From positions 1-64,000 of the forward strand of contig JAMLHL010000016.1 of the NCBI GenBank assembly GCA_023957125.1: a stretch of DNA of 64,000 nucleotides, written 5' to 3'. Of the stretch, positions 18,091-25,255 are shown in pieces (the first letter of the stretch is position 1; each line of letters opens with the position of its first letter). The notes under the pieces are model-generated. The model saw only the letters and a program-made list of their open reading frames with translations. It was not told the DNA's origin and ran no database searches. The DNA is from Chitinophagaceae bacterium (GTDB lineage: Bacteria > Bacteroidota > Bacteroidia > Chitinophagales > Chitinophagaceae). Position numbers and translations under genes: made by a program.

Positions 18091-18189
18091 CAGGTCTTGA
18101 CCAACCTGACAGGTTAAGCTCAAGACCGGTCTTCATTTGTTGAGACAGTCTTTTTGCTGATCAGAGCAACCTGTCAGGTTGGGTTTCAA
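18091..18189. repeat. 99-bp direct repeat, second copy
   Basis: Repeat period 155 bp from the first copy; the spacers also resemble each other (GGAGG...CAGGGGGCA-type purine-rich runs). The copy ends 16 bp before the ApbE stop codon. Confidence 0.8.
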
Positions 18190-18204
18190 AGGGTTATTAA
18201 AATA

Positions 18205-19221
18205 TTATTCCTCCAACAACCCGTAAAACCGGCTGCTGGCCGTGTCGGCAATATTTCCGTCCGGGGTTTTATAAATGAAATAGGCCGACATCTCCTCCTT
18301 TTGTTCAATAAAATCCATTGCCTTTTGTAATCCCATCGTCATCAGTACATTATCGTAAGCGTCAGCCGTGATGGCATCTTTAGCTACCACGGTAACACTG
18401 ACCAACTCATTTTGGGTAGGATAACCGGTACGGGGGTCTATGGTGTGGCTGAATTTTTTACCTTCACTCTCATGGAATTTCCTGTAATTACCGGAGGTGG
18501 TTACGGCGCCCTCCGAAATACGGATCACCCTTTGGATCACCGTTTGTTCAGATCCCCTCTTCCCCGGAGCTTCTATACCAATTTTCATTTTTTCTCCGTC
18601 AGGTCGCTTTCTTCCTTTTACTCTAATTTCTCCTCCAATCTCCACTACATAATCCCTGACCCCCTTTTTTTCCATAAAATCCGCTACTACATCCACACTA
18701 TAGCCCTGCGCAATCCCATCCACATCAATGGTAACACAGGGTTTGATTTTTATAAGACGATCCCCTTCCGGCTTTATTTTGCGGGCGCCAACACATTGCA
18801 GCAAGGACCGGACCCGGGCAGAGTCGGGGAACTTTTTTACCGGTTTGGCGCTAAAGCCCCAGGCCTGCACCAAAGGTTGTATGGTAATATCGAATAAGCC
18901 ATCAGACTCCTTCCATACTTCTGAAGATTTTGCTACAACCGCCTCTAAATGAGGATCAATTTTTATTCCCTTTTTTGAGGCATTAAACCTGCTGATCGTT
19001 GAAAACGGTTTATATATGGAGAGTGAACTATCCAATTGGATCAGAATACTGTCTATCTCCCCCTTTTTCACCACACTATCCGCAGCAAAATAGGTTACGT
19101 GCCAGGTGGTGCCCTGGGCAAAGCCTCCTAATTGAATTCTGTGAATCTCCTGGTTTGCAGAAAATCCGGAAAGGACGTTAACAGCTTTAAACAACAACAA
19201 TACAAGCCAAACCATCGTCAA
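18205..19221 (-). CDS. apbE: FAD:protein FMN transferase
   Basis: A 338-residue protein with an N-terminal hydrophobic export signal. Family motifs: GTTWHVTYFA near the start, DSSLSIYKPFSTISRFN, the nucleotide-binding TIDVDGIAQGYSVD, VEIGGEIRVKG, and HTIDPRTGYP with the Mg/flavin-site residues; ITADAYDN is the late conserved Asp motif. ApbE attaches FMN covalently to Thr or Ser of periplasmic redox proteins such as Rnf and Nqr subunits. No such target is visible in this window. It lies 62 bp downstream of the esterase gene on the same strand. Confidence 0.93.
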   Translation of the reverse strand: MTMVWLVLLLFKAVNVLSGFSANQEIHRIQLGGFAQGTTWHVTYFAADSVVKKGEIDSILIQLDSSLSIYKPFSTISRFNASKKGIKIDPHLEAVVAKSSEVWKESDGLFDITIQPLVQAWGFSAKPVKKFPDSARVRSLLQCVGARKIKPEGDRLIKIKPCVTIDVDGIAQGYSVDVVADFMEKKGVRDYVVEIGGEIRVKGRKRPDGEKMKIGIEAPGKRGSEQTVIQRVIRISEGAVTTSGNYRKFHESEGKKFSHTIDPRTGYPTQNELVSVTVVAKDAITADAYDNVLMTMGLQKAMDFIEQKEEMSAYFIYKTPDGNIADTASSRFYGLLEE

Positions 19222-19283
19222 ATATAGGGTATTGACTGTTCGGGAATCGTTAATTATTGCAACGGAGAAGAGCGCTCCTGTTG

Positions 19284-20159
19284 CTAACGAAAACTTTCCC
19301 CGATAAAGGCCAACGCGTCCGTAATACCGGTTCGCCAGTATTTCCAGTTGTGAATGCCATCACGTACCCGGTATTCGTGCGCCACCAGCTTTTTTCGCAA
19401 AGCAATGTGGAGCAATGAATTTCCTATAGACAAAAAATCATCATCGCCACAATCAATCCAATACCGTACTTTGTTAAGTTCCGTACCGGATTTCTTGTCC
19501 ACTATTGCCAAAGCGGAATTATCATACCAGGCTTTGGTTAATCTTGCCTTGCCTTTCAACCCCCGGCCATACAACTGCCCAAACATACGCTCCCATTGCC
19601 CGTCGGGCATTTTCACCAGTTCCTCATCACTGAATACAGCCGCACTTAAAGGCGCTGCAGCGGCAAAATAATCCGGATATTTCAACGCATACATCAACGT
19701 TCCATACCCTCCCATGGAAAGTCCTGCAACACCCCGGTACCTTTTTTGTGTTTTAATCCGGTATGTCCTTTCTACAGCGGGGATAAATTCCTTCATGAAA
19801 AAATCTTCATAGTTTTCTTTCCCGTCATAAGAATTGATATACCAGCTCGAATCGCCGTCAGGCATGATTATGATCATCGGGGGAATGGTTCCATCAGCAA
19901 TTGCCATGTCTGCATACCGGTTGATCTCGCCAAACTGGAGCCACCCCGTATTATCATCCGTATAGCCGTGCAACAGGTAAACTACGGGGTAAGTTCTTTG
20001 TGACGATTCATAATCGGGGGGAAGATAGACCGTATAGTTTACCGGCCTGCCTAAAACAGCGCTGGAGACGCTAACCTGCTCAATCACCCTTCCGTTTTGC
20101 TGGGCATTTACAACAGAGGTTGTACAAAAAACAAACAGTAGAAAAAACCAGTATCTCAT
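19284..20159 (-). CDS. Secreted alpha/beta-hydrolase esterase (CE1/esterase D type)
   Basis: A 291-residue protein with a signal peptide ending near VNAQQ. The alpha/beta-hydrolase core is clear: VVYLLHGYTDDNTGW (oxyanion region), IIIMPDGDSSWY, the nucleophile elbow GLSMGGYG with catalytic Ser, and IHNWKYW near the C-terminus with the likely catalytic His. It resembles feruloyl- or acetyl-xylan-esterase-like proteins of family CE1 and S-formylglutathione hydrolases. The signal peptide and the genomic setting favour removal of acyl or feruloyl groups from plant polysaccharides. The exact ester is not known. It probably forms a two-gene unit with apbE. Confidence 0.85.
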   Translation of the reverse strand: MRYWFFLLFVFCTTSVVNAQQNGRVIEQVSVSSAVLGRPVNYTVYLPPDYESSQRTYPVVYLLHGYTDDNTGWLQFGEINRYADMAIADGTIPPMIIIMPDGDSSWYINSYDGKENYEDFFMKEFIPAVERTYRIKTQKRYRGVAGLSMGGYGTLMYALKYPDYFAAAAPLSAAVFSDEELVKMPDGQWERMFGQLYGRGLKGKARLTKAWYDNSALAIVDKKSGTELNKVRYWIDCGDDDFLSIGNSLLHIALRKKLVAHEYRVRDGIHNWKYWRTGITDALAFIGESFR

Positions 20160-20363
20160 AAACCAGGTATTATAAAAAGGTTATAAACAGCACCCCCGGT
20201 CTCTGTCGGTAAGGACACCGGGGCGGAGGCATCTTTCGCCCACTTACCGGACAATGAAATCCTGACCGGAGGCAGCCCCCCCACGCTCTCTCCGGTATGG
20301 ACTCCCATTTGGCTCCCAAAAGCTTTCTCCCAATCGTATTAATCTTAAATCTTAAATCTCAAA

Positions 20364-20912
20364 TCACTGCGCCGGCGTAAAAGTATAACCGAGCACTCTT
20401 TCTTCATAGTTGGCCAGGGTATATGCCACCAATGTGCCATTTTTACGGACAAAAGTGTACCGAAACCTGTCGGCATTTTGTTCTTTCTTACTGGCTTTCC
20501 GGAACCAGCGCTCCAGGTCGAAGCGGGTGGTATTATAAATTTCTATCTTTTTCAGTTTCGCTTTATTCAGTTTCTTTTTGTTATAATCCGTATTTCCTTC
20601 CACCGGTTCGAATATAGCGGGCCGGTATAAAAAACTGCTCAATACCCGGTTGTTGTCAAAAGATACGGAGAGCGTATCTCCCAAATAACCATATACATAC
20701 CGTTCTCCGTTGTTACTGATGTTCTTTTTAGCCGGTTCTCCGAACAACTGAACAGTTTGCGCCGGTGTTGTAACCCCTTCTTCCAGTTGATGCACCTTCT
20801 CTTCCGGGATAGGGTGATAAATAGCAAAAGGGGTATCCGCCGGATTGTATCGTTTACTGCACCCCGTTAGAGCGATCAGTATCGCCATGGACGGTACTAA
20901 GTATTTCGTCAT
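20364..20912 (-). CDS. BamE/SmpA-like small lipoprotein
   Basis: A 182-residue lipoprotein (LTGC lipobox, Cys18). Residues about 40-95 resemble the BamE fold pattern: LEEGVTTPAQTVQLFGEPAK, then RYVYGYLGDTLSVSFDNNRV. A charged Lys-rich middle and a C-terminal beta-rich part (YTFVRKNGTLVAYTLANYE) follow. BamE-like domains act in outer-membrane assembly or as generic lipoprotein modules; no specific role can be given. It lies 18 bp after the dehydrogenase subunit-3 gene, so it may be made with the GMC complex. The 204-bp gap downstream, to 20160, shows GC-rich inverted sequence but no gene. Confidence 0.6.
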   Translation of the reverse strand: MTKYLVPSMAILIALTGCSKRYNPADTPFAIYHPIPEEKVHQLEEGVTTPAQTVQLFGEPAKKNISNNGERYVYGYLGDTLSVSFDNNRVLSSFLYRPAIFEPVEGNTDYNKKKLNKAKLKKIEIYNTTRFDLERWFRKASKKEQNADRFRYTFVRKNGTLVAYTLANYEERVLGYTFTPAQ

Positions 20913-20930
20913 TTAAAATTTATTTAATGT

Positions 20931-21611
20931 TTAGCTATAGGTTACGCACTCCTTCATCTCTTTTTCGGTATAGGCCAATCCGTATTGTTTTAAAACCTCA
21001 TCGGGCACACCATTCCACTGGTTGGGCTGGTTGCCTTTATAACCGATGTCTTCAATACCTATTTTGGATGTATAAAACCCGGTACTGGTAAGGTTGCGCA
21101 TCAGGGTAAAAAAGGAAATACCCTGCGACATTTCGGGTCTGGCTTTTTTCGGATAGGCAATATCGTCCACCACCCCGATACGCTGTGCCGGATCACTGTC
21201 TTTAAAATTTTTTCCAAATCTCCGGTAACATTCGCGGTCTATCCAACGCAGCCCGCCACGCATCGGCACCTGGTAATGCGGCATATCCTTGACTATAAAT
21301 TCTATAAAATCCGGTACACCCGCATCGGTGGCGCTGCCGCTGACCTCATCTTTGGGAATGATAATATCGGCCAGGATAGCAATGGTCGCCATTTCGTGTT
21401 CGGTAAAGAAGGTACCGGCAATAACCTTGTTGTAATGCTCAATTTCCTGCGGCTGCCGGTCAGGTCCTGCAGCCGTATTGGAACTTCCGCCATTAACGGT
21501 TGCTGCGCCACTTTCGGGCTTCTTTTTATCTGATAATTTACAGGCGTCAAATAAAACAGTGGAAGACAATGAGCCCAGTCCGATTATTTTAAGTGATTTT
21601 CTTCTGTCCAT
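20931..21611 (-). CDS. Gluconate 2-dehydrogenase subunit 3-family protein
   Basis: A 226-residue protein with a DRRKSLK twin-arginine-like start and a Cys (DAC) that could be lipidated. The core matches the small subunit of flavoprotein sugar dehydrogenases: FFTEHEMATIAILADIIIPKD, AGVPDFIEFIVKD, RGGLRWIDRECYRRFGKNF. This subunit binds and helps export the GMC catalytic subunit, whose gene is 48 bp upstream. In characterised pairs the complex is gluconate 2-dehydrogenase or glucoside 3-dehydrogenase. The cytochrome subunit gene of the former is absent here, so either reading is open. Confidence 0.88.
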   Translation of the reverse strand: MDRRKSLKIIGLGSLSSTVLFDACKLSDKKKPESGAATVNGGSSNTAAGPDRQPQEIEHYNKVIAGTFFTEHEMATIAILADIIIPKDEVSGSATDAGVPDFIEFIVKDMPHYQVPMRGGLRWIDRECYRRFGKNFKDSDPAQRIGVVDDIAYPKKARPEMSQGISFFTLMRNLTSTGFYTSKIGIEDIGYKGNQPNQWNGVPDEVLKQYGLAYTEKEMKECVTYS

Positions 21612-21659
21612 ATAAAATATTTTTTTTGTCGTGTTTGGGAAAGATTACGCCTAAACGAA

Positions 21660-23396
21660 TCAGAGATTCTGCTTCTTTAATTCATCAATGATATATTCAG
21701 ATGCACGCATGGAGAGGGCCAAAATCGTCCAGGTGATATTTTTATCCGCCTGCGATGTAAATGCGGCTCCATCCACCACAAACAGGTTTTTACAATCGTG
21801 CGCCTGGTTCCATTTGTTCAGCGCGGAAGTTTTCGGATCATCACCCATACGGGCCGTTCCGCCTTCATGGATGATCTTCCCCGGCGACTCCAAACCGTAT
21901 TTGTTTTCCGGGCCATCTTTGTCGCCCCAGGTAATTACAGCACCCATGTTGTGCATGATCTCCTTAAAGGTCTCCTTCATATGTTTGGCCTGCTTCACCT
22001 CGTAATCACTCCACTTTACATTGAACCTCAATACCGGGATACCGTATTTATCCACCACATTAGGGTCAATTTCACAATAATTATCGTACCGGGGAACGGC
22101 TTCTCCCCGCCCGGCCATACCTACCGAGGCGCCGTAGAAAAAACGCTGATCTTCTTTTAATGAAACGCCATAGCCACCGGCTTCTTTTTTCTTCCCGTTT
22201 ACTTCATGTTTGCCATTCATATTCTCGATACCAAAGCCAAAACCATAAGCGGGCATTCCCATCCCTCCCCAATATTCAATATGATAACCTCGCGGAAAGT
22301 CCAGCTTTTTATTATCCCCCCACCAGGGTGAGTACACATGCATGCCGCCAACACCGTCTTCATTATAGCGTTTCCGTCCGAAAAGTTTCGGGAGATAGCC
22401 TCCTAACGCGGCGCCGGTAGAGTCGTGCAAATACCGGCCTACCACCCCGCTTGAATTAGACAAGCCGTTTGGATGGCGCGCCGATTTGGAGTTCAGCATC
22501 AGTCTGGATGTTTCGCAGGCGCTCGCCGCCAAAATCACTACTTTGGCATTCACCTGGTATTCATTCATATCTTCTTTACTCACATAAGATACGCCGGTAG
22601 CCAAACCTTCATTATTAGTGATCACCTCCCGGGCCATCGCATTGGCTATAATATCCACGTTACCGGTTTCAACAGCGGGATTTACCAATACCGAACCCGA
22701 AGAAAAGTCTGCATAAAACTGGCAGGATCTGGAACACTGACCGCAATATACACATACGCCTCTGCCATGAATGGGCTGGGTCAACATAGAAAGCCTTCCG
22801 GGAATGACAGGCACGCCGGACCGGGTGGCGGCATCTTTTATAAAAAGCTCGTGCAGGCGTGGCTTGGGCGGCGGCAGGAAAAAACCGTCCGGATCGTTTT
22901 CAAGCCCTTCGTTGGTTCCAAAAACACCGATAAGCTGATCTACCCGATCGTAAAAGGGCTTGATATCTTCGTACCCGATCGGCCAGTTTTCACCCAGTCC
23001 GTCAATACTTTTTCTTTTAAAATCTTTCGGACCAAAACGAAGGGAAATCCGTCCCCAGTGATTGGTACGTCCTCCCATCATTCTCGCCCTGAACCAGTCC
23101 CATTCGGTTCCTGCCACATGGGTGTAAGGCTCGCCTTCTATTTCCCATCCGCCATAGCACGCATCAAAATCTCCAAACGGACGGTATTTCGTACTGGAGC
23201 CGCGCCGGGGCGATTCATAAGGCCATTTGAACTGGGTAACATTCTTTTTGGGGTCAAAAAGAGCGCCGGCCTCCAATAAACAAACTTTTATCCCGGCGTT
23301 TGCTAAAATGTAGGCAGCCATCCCTCCGCCAGCGCCAGAGCCCACGATGACCACATCATAGCTTTTAGGATTAGTTTTAATTTGAAAATCTCCCAT
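21660..23396 (-). CDS. GMC-family FAD sugar dehydrogenase, catalytic subunit
   Basis: A 578-residue flavoprotein. N-terminal FAD site VVIVGSGAGGGMAAYILANAG, then RMMGGRTNHWGR. A four-cysteine cluster CVYCGQCSRSC lies near residue 215, as in the glucoside 3-dehydrogenase / gluconate 2-dehydrogenase branch. The C-terminal catalytic region has HEGGTARMG, with the His, and DKNITWTILALS, with the Asn/His position occupied by Asn. There is no signal peptide; export would ride on the Tat-type subunit encoded next. With the subunit-3 gene it forms a periplasmic dehydrogenase passing electrons to the respiratory chain. The substrate could be a glycoside C3 hydroxyl or gluconate. Confidence 0.88.
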   Translation of the reverse strand: MGDFQIKTNPKSYDVVIVGSGAGGGMAAYILANAGIKVCLLEAGALFDPKKNVTQFKWPYESPRRGSSTKYRPFGDFDACYGGWEIEGEPYTHVAGTEWDWFRARMMGGRTNHWGRISLRFGPKDFKRKSIDGLGENWPIGYEDIKPFYDRVDQLIGVFGTNEGLENDPDGFFLPPPKPRLHELFIKDAATRSGVPVIPGRLSMLTQPIHGRGVCVYCGQCSRSCQFYADFSSGSVLVNPAVETGNVDIIANAMAREVITNNEGLATGVSYVSKEDMNEYQVNAKVVILAASACETSRLMLNSKSARHPNGLSNSSGVVGRYLHDSTGAALGGYLPKLFGRKRYNEDGVGGMHVYSPWWGDNKKLDFPRGYHIEYWGGMGMPAYGFGFGIENMNGKHEVNGKKKEAGGYGVSLKEDQRFFYGASVGMAGRGEAVPRYDNYCEIDPNVVDKYGIPVLRFNVKWSDYEVKQAKHMKETFKEIMHNMGAVITWGDKDGPENKYGLESPGKIIHEGGTARMGDDPKTSALNKWNQAHDCKNLFVVDGAAFTSQADKNITWTILALSMRASEYIIDELKKQNL

Positions 23397-23496
23397 ACGT
23401 AAACAGGTATTAAATGGTTTTAAAGTTTATATTATTCAATGTTGTATCAGGATATAAAAAACCAGACCTCTTATCTTTATTCCATATTTTGTAAAC

Positions 23497-25008
23497 ATGT
23501 CCATTCTGATCGGGGTAGATATTGGCACCTCAAATATAAAGGTAATTGCTTTTAAAAATGATAACCAGATAAGGATATCTGAAAAATCCTCCTGTGATAT
23601 TATATTATCTACTCCGGGGAAAGTTGAACAATCGCCTCAATTGGTTTTACGAACGGTGAACACCCTTTTAAAATCCGTAATTACCCAATTGAAAGGAGCA
23701 ACTATCGAGGGGGTCTGCTTTAGCGCTGCAATGCATAGTTTGCTGGCGGTGGACAAGGAGAACCACCCCTTAACCAATGCCATTTTATGGAGTGATATCA
23801 GAAGCCGGGAAGAAGCGCATCACTTAAAAACATCAGGCATAGCTGAAACCTTGTACCAACAAACGGGAGTACCCATACACCCGTCTCTGCCGCTTTGCAA
23901 AATAATGTGGCTTAAAGAAAATTCACCCGACCTGTTTGCCCAAACGTATAAATTCATTTCCTTAAAGGAATATCTTTTCTTCCAGTGGTTTGGAAAATAT
24001 ATCGTGGATCATTCTATTGCGGGAGCAACGGGCATGCAGGATATCCATTCTTTACAATGGAGTGAACCCGCGCTATCCATAGCAGGCATACAGAAAGAAC
24101 AGCTTTCTCAAATAGTACCGGTAACCCATATTGAAACAAGGCTCACCGATCCTTACAGGAACTATTTCGGTATCGGAGAAATCCCCTTCATCATCGGCTC
24201 CAGCGACGGCTGCCTGGCCAATTTGGGCAGCGGCGTCCTCGGACCGGACAAAGCCGCGCTGACCATCGGTACCAGTGGGGCGGTGCGCACTACTACATCC
24301 TCCCCTATCCTTCATGATAGCGCAGCATTATTTTGCTATCCATTGTTAAAAAATCAGTTCATCAAGGGGGGCGCCGTTAACAATGGTGGAAATATTTTAA
24401 GCTGGTTTGGGAGAAACTTCCGGGACGACCCTTCTTCGCCGGGCAAGGATTTAACTTCCCTGATCAACCAGGCGCATGCAGTAGAAGCAGGTGCAGACGG
24501 CCTGATTTTTTTACCTTATTTATATGGAGAAAGGGCGCCGATCTGGGACGCGAATGCCAGGGGCGTTTTCTTCGGGGTCAGCGCTATGCACCACCGGGGT
24601 CATTTTGCACGAGCGGTAATGGAAGGTATCTGCTTCGGATTGTATGATGTTTTTTCTGAGCTCCTTCAGTTTGAAAAAAATATCAAAACCATCTCTGCCA
24701 GCGGAGGTTTTGTGCAAAGCGATCTCTGGGTGCAGATGATCGCCGATATTTTTGATATAGAAGTAACGGTCAACGACCAGGCGGATGCTTCAACTATCGG
24801 GGCAGCACTCACAGGATGGTACGCCATCGGCGCCGTCAACCGTATGCAGGATAGCGGACGCAATGCCGGGGAGGGCAGGGTGTTTTTACCCGACAAGAAT
24901 AAACATCATATCTACAGGAAGAATTTTGAAATTTTCCGGTCCCTCTATGACGCTCTGAGAAATGAATTCCCCAAACTTAATGTCGGCGGAGCGGGTAGTG
25001 AGCCGTGA
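23497..25008 (+). CDS. gntK: Gluconokinase, FGGY family
   Basis: A 503-residue cytoplasmic carbohydrate kinase. N-terminal GVDIGTSNIKVIAF is the phosphate-1 loop; GVCFSAAMHSLLAVD and TNAILWSDIRS follow; TGVPIHPSLPLCKIMWLKE is typical of the gluconate kinase branch as opposed to xylulokinases. The second ATPase half has LTIGTSGAVRTT, FLPYLYGERAPIWD and SASGGFVQSDLWVQMIADI, the last being the FGGY signature 2 region. It is divergent from the GMC dehydrogenase operon with a 100-bp shared control region, which suggests joint use of an oxidised sugar acid. Xylulose or another sugar cannot be excluded from sequence alone. Confidence 0.8.
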   Translation: MSILIGVDIGTSNIKVIAFKNDNQIRISEKSSCDIILSTPGKVEQSPQLVLRTVNTLLKSVITQLKGATIEGVCFSAAMHSLLAVDKENHPLTNAILWSDIRSREEAHHLKTSGIAETLYQQTGVPIHPSLPLCKIMWLKENSPDLFAQTYKFISLKEYLFFQWFGKYIVDHSIAGATGMQDIHSLQWSEPALSIAGIQKEQLSQIVPVTHIETRLTDPYRNYFGIGEIPFIIGSSDGCLANLGSGVLGPDKAALTIGTSGAVRTTTSSPILHDSAALFCYPLLKNQFIKGGAVNNGGNILSWFGRNFRDDPSSPGKDLTSLINQAHAVEAGADGLIFLPYLYGERAPIWDANARGVFFGVSAMHHRGHFARAVMEGICFGLYDVFSELLQFEKNIKTISASGGFVQSDLWVQMIADIFDIEVTVNDQADASTIGAALTGWYAIGAVNRMQDSGRNAGEGRVFLPDKNKHHIYRKNFEIFRSLYDALRNEFPKLNVGGAGSEP

Positions 25009-25125
25009 GCAATGAGCCAAAGCTGATGGCTATTTTTAGTTAGGGAGGAGGTGCACGTCGCAGGTTACAAGGCGCAGGGCCGGGAGTCACCCCCAGCAAC
25101 TTGCGCAACTACAAACAGCTATAAA

Positions 25126-25240
25126 GTCGCCGTGAGGCGACAAGAAAAGGATGCGAAGCGAAGACTCTTCGCATAGCGGTGTTTAGTTGTTCATGAAACC
25201 TGCAACCTGAAACCTGAAACCTGAGACCTGCATCCTGCAC
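25126..25240. repeat. Paired hairpins and heptamer tandem repeat between convergent genes
   Basis: GTCGCC-GTGA-GGCGAC (25126-25141) and ATGCGAAG...CTTCGCAT (25151-25174) are perfect short hairpins. From about 25197 a degenerate heptamer (ACCTGAA/ACCTGCA) repeats six times. This is probably the end region of both convergent genes. CAGGTT-type words also occur at 17930-18100. Confidence 0.6.
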
Positions 25241-25255
25241 CCCGCCTACCAACCT

